The notes beneath the pieces are model-generated. The model was given only the letters and a program-made list of their open reading frames with translations, ran no database searches and was not told where the DNA came from. DNA of 64,000 nt, taken from the NCBI RefSeq assembly GCF_002556635.1, contig NZ_MWMO01000014.1:62001-126000 (forward strand), read 5' to 3'. How positions within the stretch are numbered: position 1 is the first letter of the stretch; each line of letters starts with the position of its first letter. This document shows positions 9,944-17,972 of this stretch, one piece after another. The DNA is from Novosphingobium sp. PC22D (GTDB lineage Bacteria; Pseudomonadota; Alphaproteobacteria; Sphingomonadales; Sphingomonadaceae). The translations under genes were made by a program, and so were the position numbers.

Positions 9944-11311
9944 ATGGCGAAACCGAAACGGCGATATGTATGCCAGGCCTGCGGCGGCGTGAGCACCCGC
10001 TGGCAAGGCCAGTGCGGCGATTGCGGCGAATGGAATTCGCTCGTCGAGGACGCGCCGCAGACGGTCTTTTCGGCCAAGCACGACTTGTCGAGCGGAGGCC
10101 GTCCGATCGCCTTCGAACCGCTCGACGCGCCCGGCGAAAAGCTCGAGCGGCGCACCAGCGGGCTCGCCGAATTCGACCGCGCTCTCGGCGGCGGGCTGGT
10201 GCCCGGATCGGCGATCCTGATGGGCGGCGATCCCGGCATCGGCAAGTCGACGCTACTGCTTCAGGCCGCCGCGCATGTCGCCAAGAGCGGCGCCGACGCG
10301 GTCTATGTCAGCGGCGAGGAAGCCGCCGGGCAAGTGCGGATGCGCGCCGAGCGGCTCGGGCTTTCCGACGCGCCGATCCGTCTCGCCGCCGCGACCTCGG
10401 TGCGCGATATCCTGACGACATTGGGGAGCATGGAGGCGCCCGCGCTGCTGGTGATCGATTCGATCCAGACGATGCATTCGGACCAGATCGAGGGCGCGCC
10501 CGGAACCGTCAGCCAGGTGCGCGGCTGCGCCTTCGAACTGATCCGCTACGCCAAGGAGAACGGCACGACGCTGGTGCTCGTCGGTCACGTCACGAAGGAC
10601 GGCACGATCGCGGGACCGCGCGTGCTCGAACACATGGTCGACGTGGTGATGAGCTTCGAAGGCGAACGCAGCCACCAGTACCGAATCCTGCGCAGCATCA
10701 AGAACCGCTTCGGGCCGGTCGACGAAATCGGCGTCTTCGCGATGGAAGGAGCCGGCTTGCAGGAAGTCGCCAATCCCTCCACGCTGTTCCTTTCGGGCCG
10801 CGAGGAGCCGGTGCCCGGCAGCGCGGTGTTTCCGGCTATGGAAGGGACGCGCCCGGTTCTGGTCGAGATCCAGGCGCTGATCGTTCGCCTGCAGAGCGGG
10901 GCGACGCCGCGCCGCGCCGTCGTCGGTTGGGACAACGGCCGCCTCGCAATGCTCCTCGCCGTGCTCGAATCGCGCTGCGGGCTCAACTTCTCGAGCGCCG
11001 AGGTCTACCTCAACATAGCCGGAGGCTACCGCCTCGCCGATCCGGCCGCCGATCTGGCGGTGGCCGCCGCGCTCGTTTCCGCGCTCACCGACAAGCCGCT
11101 TCCGGGCGACGGCGTCTGGTTCGGCGAAATCTCGCTGGCCGGCGAAGTGCGCCCCGTCGCCCATTCATCGATCAGACAGCGCGAAGCGGCCAAGCTCGGG
11201 TTCGGCAAGGCCTTCGGTCCGGCCGGGCCGTCGGCGGTCGAGAAGGGGGTGCGCTTCACCGGCCTCGATCTTCTGCCCAAGCTCGTTGACCGAATATTGG
11301 CGAGTGCATAG
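9944..11311 (+). CDS. radA: DNA repair protein RadA
   Basis: A RecA-like ATPase that drives branch migration in recombination. The 455-residue protein has an N-terminal zinc finger (C10, C13, C24, C27), then a RecA core with Walker A GGDPGIGKST and Walker B-type LLVIDSIQTMHS. The RadA hallmark KNRFG follows (SIKNRFGPVDEIGVF), and a Lon-protease-like C-terminal domain (NIAGGYRLADPAADLAVAAA). Start ATG 9944 is preceded by AGGA 8-11 nt upstream. It heads a tight run with cvpA (11-bp gap) and the Fe-S scaffold gene. Confidence 0.97.
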   Translation: MAKPKRRYVCQACGGVSTRWQGQCGDCGEWNSLVEDAPQTVFSAKHDLSSGGRPIAFEPLDAPGEKLERRTSGLAEFDRALGGGLVPGSAILMGGDPGIGKSTLLLQAAAHVAKSGADAVYVSGEEAAGQVRMRAERLGLSDAPIRLAAATSVRDILTTLGSMEAPALLVIDSIQTMHSDQIEGAPGTVSQVRGCAFELIRYAKENGTTLVLVGHVTKDGTIAGPRVLEHMVDVVMSFEGERSHQYRILRSIKNRFGPVDEIGVFAMEGAGLQEVANPSTLFLSGREEPVPGSAVFPAMEGTRPVLVEIQALIVRLQSGATPRRAVVGWDNGRLAMLLAVLESRCGLNFSSAEVYLNIAGGYRLADPAADLAVAAALVSALTDKPLPGDGVWFGEISLAGEVRPVAHSSIRQREAAKLGFGKAFGPAGPSAVEKGVRFTGLDLLPKLVDRILASA

Positions 11312-11322
11312 TTGTCCTGACA

Positions 11323-11850
11323 ATGGCTGGTTTCGACATTGCCGCATTCCTCTTCGTCGGACTCGGCGCGATTACCGGGTTCTTTCGCGGATTCGTTCAG
11401 GAAGTTCTGGGACTTGCCGCCTGGTTCCTGGCGATCGTCGCGATCCGCTATGGCCACGAGCACCTGACTGCCGCGATCGCGCCCGGTTTCGGATCGGACT
11501 CCGGCGCCGCCGTCCTCGCCTTTGCGATCCTGCTGCTGGTGCCCTACGCTGCGGTCAAGTTCCTGTCGCGCTGGGCGGGCCAGCGCAGCCGCTCCTCGGT
11601 GCTGGGCCCGGTCGACCGCGTGCTCGGCTTCGGGTTCGGCGCGGTCAAGGGCGTGATCATCGTCGTTCTTGCCTTTTCGGTGCTCGTGCTCGGGTACGAC
11701 ACCGTCTGGGGCGTTGCGGGGCGTCCCGACTGGATCACCCGGGCGCGGACCTATCCCTTCGTCAACGCGGCGAGCGAGGCGATGGTAACGATGATCGCCG
11801 AACAGCGCCGGGAGGGCGCCGACAACGCCATCGGCGTGAAGGGCGAATGA
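11323..11850 (+). CDS. cvpA: CvpA family inner-membrane protein
   Basis: A 175-residue membrane protein with four hydrophobic spans (about residues 5-22, 28-42, 62-78 and 100-125). It opens with the family's F-D-I-A...GxITGFFRGFVQEVLGL and has the GPVDRVLGFGFGAVKG signature in the last third. CvpA proteins were first tied to colicin V export and purF expression, and more recently to envelope homeostasis; the molecular role is not settled. The C-terminal ~40 residues are cytosolic and charged. It lies 11 bp after radA and 4 bp before the next gene, so it is likely in the same transcript. Confidence 0.9.
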   Translation: MAGFDIAAFLFVGLGAITGFFRGFVQEVLGLAAWFLAIVAIRYGHEHLTAAIAPGFGSDSGAAVLAFAILLLVPYAAVKFLSRWAGQRSRSSVLGPVDRVLGFGFGAVKGVIIVVLAFSVLVLGYDTVWGVAGRPDWITRARTYPFVNAASEAMVTMIAEQRREGADNAIGVKGE

Positions 11851-11854
11851 CGGA

Positions 11855-12274
11855 ATGAGCGCCACGGTCCTCTACACCCCCGACGTGCTGATGCTCGCGA
11901 CCGAACTGTCGCGCTGGCGGCTCGAACCCGGCTTCGTCCTCGCGGGCGAGGCGCGCTCGCGCAGTTGCGGCAGCATGCTGCGCATGGGCGTCGATCTCGA
12001 CGACCAGAACCGCATCGCCCGGCTCGGGATGCAATGCCAGGCCTGCGCGGTGGGCCAGGCGGCGGCCGCGATCTTCGCCGGGGCGGCCGTGGGACGCTCG
12101 CTCGAAGCGGTCGCCGACAGCGCCGATGCGATCGCGCGCTGGCTGCGCGGCGAGGGCGAACGCCCCGACTGGCCCCGGCTCGAAATCATAGACGCCGCCG
12201 CCGCCTATCCGGGACGCCACGGCGCGATCATGCTGCCGTGGACGGCGGCAAGCAGGCTGCTTCCCTCCGACTGA
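11855..12274 (+). CDS. Iron-sulfur cluster scaffold-like (NifU/IscU N-terminal type) protein
   Basis: A 139-residue protein with the NifU-N/SufU-type fold signature. The three scaffold cysteines can be seen: RSCGSML (about Cys38), and QCQACAVGQAA, with two cysteines around residues 60-63, the latter being the characteristic (Q)C-x-AC-A-x-(G/S)-x-A motif. The rest is helical and Ala-rich. It may assist Fe-S cluster assembly or trafficking; no isc or suf genes are adjacent, so its client is unknown. It follows cvpA by 4 bp, translationally tight. Confidence 0.75.
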   Translation: MSATVLYTPDVLMLATELSRWRLEPGFVLAGEARSRSCGSMLRMGVDLDDQNRIARLGMQCQACAVGQAAAAIFAGAAVGRSLEAVADSADAIARWLRGEGERPDWPRLEIIDAAAAYPGRHGAIMLPWTAASRLLPSD

Positions 12275-12318
12275 CGAGCCGTTTAAAGGCTCGAGGCAGG
12301 GGACGCGAGGGAGCGACG

Positions 12319-13980
12319 ATGCAACAAGGCACTGCGCACGACACCACCAAGGACCTGAGCACGTCCGACATCCGCCTTGTCATCGCGGCGAGTTCGGCGG
12401 GCACGATCTTCGAGTGGTACGACTTCTTCATCTACGGGACGCTCGCGGCCTTCGTCGGCAAGGCCTTCTTCCCGCAAGTCGGACCGACGCTGCAACTCCT
12501 GCTCGTATGGGCGGGCTTCGCCGTCGGGTTCGGCTTCCGCCCGCTCGGCGCGATCCTGTTCGGTTACTGGGGCGACAAGCTCGGGCGCAAGTACACCTTC
12601 CTCGTCACCGTCACGCTGATGGGCATCTCGACCGCGGGCGTCGGACTGGTTCCCACCGCCGAGTCCATCGGACTGTGGGCGCCGTTCATCGTGCTCGTGC
12701 TGCGCATCCTGCAGGGCCTGGCGCTCGGCGGCGAATACGGCGGCGCGGCGATCTACGTCGCCGAGCACTCGCCGCCAGACCGGCGCGGCTACTACACCGG
12801 CTATATCCAGGCGAGCGTCGTGGGCGGCTTCGTCCTGTCGATCGCGGTGGTTCTGCTCAATCAGGCGGTGTTCTCCGAAGCGGCGACCGCCGAGTGGGCC
12901 TGGCGCGTTCCCTTCCTGCTGAGCCTCGCGCTGCTCGCGATCTCGCTGTGGATGCGCCTGAAGCTGTCGGAAAGCCCGGTCTTCAAGGCGATGCAGGAAG
13001 AGGGCGAGATCTCGGGCAATCCCTTCCTCGAGAGCTTCAGCTATCCCGGCAACAAGAAGCGCATCTTCATCGCGCTGTGCGTCACCGGCATCCTGACGAC
13101 GATCTGGTATACCGCGTTCTTTTCGGCGCTGACCTTCCTCAAGGGGCCGATGCGCGTCGATCCGACGACGGTCGAGGTCGTGATCGGCATTGCGGCGCTG
13201 CTCTCCATGGGGCTTTACGTGGTGGTCGGCCACTGGTCGGACCGGATCGGGCGAAAGCGACCCTTGGTGCTCGGCGCGATCCTCGCGCTCATTGCGCTGT
13301 TTCCGATATTCTGGGGCATGGGCGCGCTGGCCAATCCGGGCCTCCAGGCGAGCGCCAGGGCGGCGCCGGTCGTCGTGTCCGGCGCCGACTGTTCGACCGA
13401 TCCCTTCGCCGACCTTTCGGGCAGCAGCATGAGCGATTGCGGCCGCCTGCTCGAGACGCTGACCGCGAGCGGCGTGCCCTACTCGATCGAGCAGGGCTCC
13501 GCGCTCGGTCTCACCGTCGGCGGCGAAAGCGTGGCACTTGCGCCCGCGTGGTTCGCCGCCGACGAGGCGAGCCGCAAGGCCGCCGACAAAGCGCGCAAGC
13601 AGGGCATCGAGGCGGCGCTGACCCGGCGCGGCTTCGACTTCGGCGTGCAGCATCCGGGCCTTCCGGCGCTGCTTGGCATCGGCGCGCTGCTGCTCTCGCT
13701 CGGCGGGCTGTCGGCACTCACCTACGGCAGCGTCGCCGCGCTTTTGACCGAGATGTTTCCGGCGCAGATCCGCTATAGCTCTATGTCGATCCCCTACCAC
13801 ATCGGCGCGGGCTACCTCGGCGGCTTTCTTCCGCTGATCGCCAGCTACATCAACGCGCTCACCGGCGATGCCTATGCCGGGATCTGGTACACCTGGGTGG
13901 TTGTCGCCGTCAGCCTGGTCGTTGTCGTCTTCGGCCTGAAGGGCGGTCCGCCGCGCGACTTCGAAGACGATGCCGCCTGA
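12319..13980 (+). CDS. MFS transporter, metabolite:H+ symporter (MHS) family
   Basis: A 553-residue inner-membrane transporter. MHS signatures are AGTIFEWYDFFIYGTLA in TM1, GYWGDKLGRKYTFL (the MFS loop 2-3 motif), and RILQGLALGGEYGGAAIYVAEH in TM4-5. A second loop motif GHWSDRIGRKRPL marks the C-terminal half. Relatives carry proline/betaine, alpha-ketoglutarate, citrate or shikimate with protons; the substrate here cannot be read from sequence. Unusual: about 105 residues (roughly 340-445, with two Cys) that are not membrane-like sit between spans in the second half. ATG 12319 has GAGGGAG 8-13 nt upstream. The stop overlaps alr by 11 bp. Confidence 0.88.
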   Translation: MQQGTAHDTTKDLSTSDIRLVIAASSAGTIFEWYDFFIYGTLAAFVGKAFFPQVGPTLQLLLVWAGFAVGFGFRPLGAILFGYWGDKLGRKYTFLVTVTLMGISTAGVGLVPTAESIGLWAPFIVLVLRILQGLALGGEYGGAAIYVAEHSPPDRRGYYTGYIQASVVGGFVLSIAVVLLNQAVFSEAATAEWAWRVPFLLSLALLAISLWMRLKLSESPVFKAMQEEGEISGNPFLESFSYPGNKKRIFIALCVTGILTTIWYTAFFSALTFLKGPMRVDPTTVEVVIGIAALLSMGLYVVVGHWSDRIGRKRPLVLGAILALIALFPIFWGMGALANPGLQASARAAPVVVSGADCSTDPFADLSGSSMSDCGRLLETLTASGVPYSIEQGSALGLTVGGESVALAPAWFAADEASRKAADKARKQGIEAALTRRGFDFGVQHPGLPALLGIGALLLSLGGLSALTYGSVAALLTEMFPAQIRYSSMSIPYHIGAGYLGGFLPLIASYINALTGDAYAGIWYTWVVVAVSLVVVVFGLKGGPPRDFEDDAA

Positions 13981-15013
13981 CCCGCCGCCCGCGGCGCTGC
14001 GGCTCGAAATCGACGGCGATGCGCTCGCGGCCAACTGGCGCGGTCTCGATGCCCTGTCCGGCGAGGCGCGCGCCGGGGCGGCGGTCAAGGCCAATGCCTA
14101 CGGCCTCGGCGCGCGCCGTGTGGTGGAACGGCTCGCGAACGAAGGCTGTCGCGATTTCTTCGTCGCGCACTGGGGCGAGGCCGGGGACCTACTCGGCGTC
14201 GTCGAGCCCGCCTCGATCGCCGTGCTGCACGGGCCGATGACCGATCGCGACTGCGCCTACGCCAGGGCAACGGGCGTGCGGCCGGTCATCAATTCGCTGG
14301 CCCAGGCGCGGCGCTGGACCGCCGCGGGCGGCGGGGCCTGTGACCTGATGATCGATACCGGCATGAACCGCCTCGGTCTCGCCGCAAGCGAAATCGGCGA
14401 CGAGGCGGTGGGCGCGCTCGATATCGAGGTCCTGCACTCGCACCTCGCCTCGGCCGACGAGGACGTGCCGCTCAACGACCTGCAGCAACGGCGCTGGGCG
14501 CAGGCGCGCGTGCATGTCCCGCATCGCCGTGCCGCGCTCGCCAACAGCGCGGGCATTGTGCTGGGAGAACGCTTCCACGGCGAGCTCACGCGGCCGGGAA
14601 TCGCGCTCTACGGAGGCGTCCCGTGCGTCGCGCTGTCAGGGGCGATCCGGCAAGTGGCGCGGCCGGCGGCGGCGGTGATCCAGGTGCGCGAAATCGAGGC
14701 AGGAGAGGGCGTGGGCTATAACACGGTGTTCGTCGCGCCTCGCGCCATGCGGATCGGCACGATCGCGGTCGGATATGCCGACGGATATCTTCGCTGTTGG
14801 TCGAACCGGGGAGAGATGCGTTCGCGCGATGGCACCGTACCGGTGATCGGCCGCGTCAGCATGGACATGACCATCGTCGACCTCAGCGACGCGCCGACGG
14901 TCGGCGAGGGCGACTGGCTCGAAATCGCCTACAACCTGCCTCGCGCGGCCGCCTCCAGCGGCCTCTCGCAGTACGAATTGCTCACGCTTCTCGGGAGCCG
15001 CTTCGCGCGTTGA
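13970..15013 (+). CDS. alr: Alanine racemase
   Basis: PLP enzyme that interconverts L- and D-alanine for peptidoglycan. The 347-residue chain has the PLP-lysine motif AVKANAYGLGA near residue 40, the TIM-barrel strand motifs DLMIDTGMNRLG and VLHSHLASADE, and NSAGIVLG. The second catalytic residue, Tyr from the other subunit, is in the GVGYNTVFVAP segment. VIGRVSMDMTIVD is the C-terminal substrate-binding strand. It overlaps the upstream transporter by 11 bp, so it is probably translated from the same message; the transporter might move an amino acid, but that is inference. Confidence 0.95.
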   Translation: MPPDPPPAALRLEIDGDALAANWRGLDALSGEARAGAAVKANAYGLGARRVVERLANEGCRDFFVAHWGEAGDLLGVVEPASIAVLHGPMTDRDCAYARATGVRPVINSLAQARRWTAAGGGACDLMIDTGMNRLGLAASEIGDEAVGALDIEVLHSHLASADEDVPLNDLQQRRWAQARVHVPHRRAALANSAGIVLGERFHGELTRPGIALYGGVPCVALSGAIRQVARPAAAVIQVREIEAGEGVGYNTVFVAPRAMRIGTIAVGYADGYLRCWSNRGEMRSRDGTVPVIGRVSMDMTIVDLSDAPTVGEGDWLEIAYNLPRAAASSGLSQYELLTLLGSRFAR

Positions 15014-15034
15014 AAGTCGAGGAGAATCCGCCTT

Positions 15035-15046
15035 TGCTGCGCAGCA
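15035..15046 (+). promoter_or_regulatory. Perfect palindrome upstream of phaR, possible PhaR operator
   Basis: TGCTGCGCAGCA is a perfect 12-bp palindrome just upstream of the phaR promoter. PhaR-type repressors recognise CTGC/GCAG half-sites (from memory, usually separated by 3-4 nt; here they are contiguous), and PhaR often represses its own gene. The function is inferred only. Confidence 0.4.
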
Positions 15047-15051
15047 CAATG

Positions 15052-15081
15052 TTGCGTTGCGGCAACGGCTGGTGCTATACT
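15052..15081 (+). promoter_or_regulatory. Sigma-70-type promoter of phaR
   Basis: TTGCGT at 15052-15057 and TATACT at 15076-15081 are separated by 18 nt. The -10 ends 27 nt before the phaR ATG, in a gap where transcription must start if phaR has its own promoter. Confidence 0.5.
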
Positions 15082-15108
15082 CACCGATTATACAAATGGG
15101 GATATGCG

Positions 15109-15693
15109 ATGGCTGAGGCAAAAGGCAAAGACGACGACACCGTCATTATCAAGAAATACGCCAACCGGCGACTCTACAATACCCGCTCTTCGAGCTATAT
15201 CACGCTTGACCACCTGGCGAAGATGACGCGCGAGGGCGTGGAGTACAAAGTGCTCGATGCGAAGAGCGGCGCGGACATCACTCATACCATTCTGACGCAG
15301 ATCATCATGGAGGAGGAATCGAACGGCGAGCAGATGCTGCCGGTCAATTTCCTGCGCGAGCTGATCAGCATGTACGGCAATTCGATGCAGTCGCTGATCC
15401 CGCACTACCTCGAGGCGTCGATGGACAATTTCCGCGCCAATCAGGTGAAGCTGCACAAGGCGTTCGAGGACAGCCTCGGCAACAATCCGCTCGCCAAGCT
15501 GGCCGAGCAGAACATGGCGATGTTCAAGGTCGCCGCGTCCGCGTTCATGCCCGGCGCGGAAAAGGGCGAGGGTGGCGCGGCGTCCGCTACGCCCGCCACG
15601 GCGCCGGCCGAATACGAGAGCGGCAGCGACCTCGCCACGCTCAAGGAACAGATGGCGGCGATGCAGAAGAAGCTTGACGAACTGGGCAAATAG
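15109..15693 (+). CDS. phaR: Polyhydroxyalkanoate synthesis repressor PhaR
   Basis: DNA-binding regulator that senses PHA granules and represses phasin and its own gene. The 194-residue protein carries the diagnostic PHB_acc_N domain: IIKKYANRRLYNTRSSSYIT, then MTREGVEYKVLDAKSGADIT. A second helical accumulation-regulator domain follows (EQMLPVNFLRELISMYGNSM). The tail is Ala/Pro-rich with a C-terminal coiled segment. ATG 15109 is chosen because the conserved region begins within a dozen residues; GGGGAT lies just upstream. No PHA synthase or phasin gene is in the window, so its targets are elsewhere. Confidence 0.93.
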   Translation: MAEAKGKDDDTVIIKKYANRRLYNTRSSSYITLDHLAKMTREGVEYKVLDAKSGADITHTILTQIIMEEESNGEQMLPVNFLRELISMYGNSMQSLIPHYLEASMDNFRANQVKLHKAFEDSLGNNPLAKLAEQNMAMFKVAASAFMPGAEKGEGGAASATPATAPAEYESGSDLATLKEQMAAMQKKLDELGK

Positions 15694-15752
15694 CCGCCAG
15701 CGCTTCCCGCCTCGAAACCGTCAGCCCACCCCGATTCAGAAAGCGCCTGTCC

Positions 15753-17294
15753 GTGTCCGCCATCCGTCACGCCCTCTCGATCAAACGCGAGGACGACTTC
15801 GCCCAGTGGTATCAGGAAGTCATTTCCGAAGCGGAGATGGCCGAGGAGTCCGGCGTGCGCGGCTGCATGGTGATCAAGCCGTGGGGCTATGGTATCTGGG
15901 AGCGCATCCAGCGCCTGATGGATGACCGGATCAAGGCCGCCGGCGTCCAGAACTGCTATTTCCCGCTGTTCATCCCGCTCTCCTACTTCGCCAAGGAAGC
16001 CGAGCACGTCGAAGGCTTCGCCAAGGAAATGGCGGTGGTCACGCACCATCGCCTGATCGGCGACGGCGAGGGTGGTCTGGTGCCCGATCCCGAGGCCAGG
16101 CTCGAGGAACCGCTGATCGTACGGCCGACCTCGGAGACGGTGATCGGATCGGCCATGTCGCGCTGGGTCCAGTCGTGGCGCGACCTGCCGCTGCTCACCA
16201 ACCAGTGGGCCAACGTCGTGCGCTGGGAGATGCGCACGCGCATGTTCCTGCGCACCAGCGAGTTCCTCTGGCAGGAAGGCCACACCGCCCATGCGAACCG
16301 CGACGACGCGATGGCCGAAACGCTGCGCGCGCTCGAGATGTACCGCGATTTCGCCGAGACCGAACTGGCGATGCCGGTGATCGCCGGGGAGAAGCCGGAG
16401 AACGAGCGCTTTCCCGGCGCGGTCGCGACCTACTCGATCGAAGCGATGATGCAGGACGGCAAGGCGCTCCAGGCGGGCACCTCGCACTACCTCGGCACCG
16501 GCTTCGCGCACGCCGCCGGGATCCAGTACCAGGACCGCGAGGGCACCCAGCAGTTCTGCCACACCACGAGCTGGGGCACCTCGACGCGGATGATCGGCGG
16601 CGTCATCATGACGCATGGTGACGACGACGGGCTGCGCGTCCCCCCGATGATCGCGCCCCAACAAGTCGTGATCCTGCCGATGCTGCGCGACAACGACGAG
16701 GACGAGGCGCTGCTCGCCTATTGCGAGGAATTGCGCGCGGCGATAGCGGCGCAGTTCGCGCTCGGCGAACCGGTGCGCGTGCTGCTCGACAAGCGTCCCG
16801 GCAAGGCGACGCAGAAGCGCTGGTCCTGGGTGAAGAAGGGCGCCCCGCTCGTCCTCGAGATCGGCGGGCGCGACGCGGCGGCGGGACAGGTCTCCATGCT
16901 GCGCCGCGACCGGCTGTGGAACGAGGCGGGCAAGCCGAATTTCCAGGCGCTCGGCCGGGACGAGTTCCTGACCCGCGTCATCAGCGAGATCGAGCAGTTC
17001 CAGGCCGTGCTCTACGAGGAGGCGCTCGCTCGCCGCGACGCCAATATCGTGCGCGACATCGACAGTCTCGATGCGCTCGCGGCGTTCTACGCCGAGGACA
17101 AGCGCTATCCGGGCTGGGCCGAAGTCTCGTGGGCGCGTCCGACCGGCGAGGAGCTCGAAGGCGTGGTCAAGACGCTCAAGGAGCACAAGCTCACCGCGCG
17201 CAACGTGCCGATGGACGATCGCCCGGTAGAAGGCACCTGCATTTTTACGGGACGTCCGGCTATCGAAAGGATATACATCGCTCGCGCCTATTGA
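15753..17294 (+). CDS. proS: Prolyl-tRNA synthetase, archaeal/eukaryotic-like (type 3) form
   Basis: Class II synthetase of 513 residues that charges tRNA-Pro. Motif 2 and its surroundings are TSEFLWQEGHTAHA, and RPTSETVI marks the proline pocket; both are typical of the archaeal/eukaryotic-like class. No ~180-residue editing (INS) insertion is present between motifs 2 and 3, unlike E. coli ProRS. The C-terminus has the anticodon-binding domain (QVVILPML, VLLDKRPGKATQKRW) and ends in Tyr (IYIARAY). Type 3 chains commonly end in a conserved tyrosine. The start is GTG 15753 (VSAIRHAL). The lack of INS means any Ala-tRNA-Pro editing needs a separate enzyme. Confidence 0.93.
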   Translation: MSAIRHALSIKREDDFAQWYQEVISEAEMAEESGVRGCMVIKPWGYGIWERIQRLMDDRIKAAGVQNCYFPLFIPLSYFAKEAEHVEGFAKEMAVVTHHRLIGDGEGGLVPDPEARLEEPLIVRPTSETVIGSAMSRWVQSWRDLPLLTNQWANVVRWEMRTRMFLRTSEFLWQEGHTAHANRDDAMAETLRALEMYRDFAETELAMPVIAGEKPENERFPGAVATYSIEAMMQDGKALQAGTSHYLGTGFAHAAGIQYQDREGTQQFCHTTSWGTSTRMIGGVIMTHGDDDGLRVPPMIAPQQVVILPMLRDNDEDEALLAYCEELRAAIAAQFALGEPVRVLLDKRPGKATQKRWSWVKKGAPLVLEIGGRDAAAGQVSMLRRDRLWNEAGKPNFQALGRDEFLTRVISEIEQFQAVLYEEALARRDANIVRDIDSLDALAAFYAEDKRYPGWAEVSWARPTGEELEGVVKTLKEHKLTARNVPMDDRPVEGTCIFTGRPAIERIYIARAY

Positions 17295-17311
17295 GGGCCG
17301 GGAGATGATCC

Positions 17312-17902
17312 ATGCTCGCAGCGGTGAAATACAATCTTGCCCACCTCGTCAATTTCGAGGGTCGGGACGCACGTCAGACGTTCTGGTACTACGTGCTGTT
17401 CCTGTTCATCATGCAGTACATACTCGGCTTCGTGGTGGCGATCCCGGTTTTCGGCTCGATGTTCGGTGAGATCATCAACGCGGCCACGAGGGGGGCCTCC
17501 GAGGTCGAGACCGAGGCCATGTTGATGGGCCGCATGGCATCGTCGCTGCGCATGACGATGAACGTGCAACTGGCGCTGGGCTTCGTGTTCTGGCTGCTGC
17601 TCGTGGCGGCCTTCGCGCGCAGGCTGCAGGATTCGGGCAAGCCCGGCTGGATCGCCTTCGCGACCTTCGCCCTCGCCATCGCCGGCCAGCTCTACGGCTT
17701 GTGGTACGCTGGCAGGTTGATCGACAGGATGGCCGTGCCCCCCGGCGGCGGCAACCCGGTCATGGCAATGAATGGTATGCGCGGGCAGGTTCTGGGTATG
17801 AGCCTGTTCGGCTGGCTCCCCACGATCCTGGTCGTCGGTTTCGGCATCCTGCGCTCCGACGAAGGTCCCAATCGTTACGGTGACGAGCCCGTGCGCTTCT
17901 GA
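17312..17902 (+). CDS. DUF805 family membrane protein
   Basis: A 196-residue integral membrane protein. The N-terminus (NFEGRDARQTFWYYVLFLFI) is the DUF805 hallmark, in which a polar G-R-x-x-R/Q-x-x-F/Y-W precedes the first span. Further spans occupy about residues 85-102, 112-130 and 160-180, with AFARRLQDSGKPGWIAF as the second conserved loop (R-L-x-D-x-G-x-x-G-W). The function of the family is unknown. ATG 17312 has GGGAG 8-12 nt upstream. It sits 17 bp after proS and ends at a strong bidirectional terminator. Confidence 0.85.
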   Translation: MLAAVKYNLAHLVNFEGRDARQTFWYYVLFLFIMQYILGFVVAIPVFGSMFGEIINAATRGASEVETEAMLMGRMASSLRMTMNVQLALGFVFWLLLVAAFARRLQDSGKPGWIAFATFALAIAGQLYGLWYAGRLIDRMAVPPGGGNPVMAMNGMRGQVLGMSLFGWLPTILVVGFGILRSDEGPNRYGDEPVRF

Positions 17903-17923
17903 GCCGTTTCGCCCCGCACTTCG

Positions 17924-17964
17924 GGTTCGCGCCGGGACGAGACGGTCTCGCCCCGGCGCGAACC
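17924..17964. terminator. Bidirectional terminator between DUF805 gene and M3 peptidase gene
   Basis: GGTTCGCGCCGGG (17924-17936) and its exact reverse complement (17952-17964) form a perfect 13-bp stem. The inner sequence contains GAGAC/GTCTC, which can pair further. It sits in the gap between two convergent genes, as expected for a shared transcription stop; no long U-run is present. Confidence 0.7.
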
Positions 17965-17972
17965 ATCCCGCG

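Noticed and set aside
12283..14094. Long open frame antisense to the MFS gene (603 codons)
   Set aside because: Composition is Arg/Ala/Gln-rich and domain-free; the sense-strand transporter has clear motifs.
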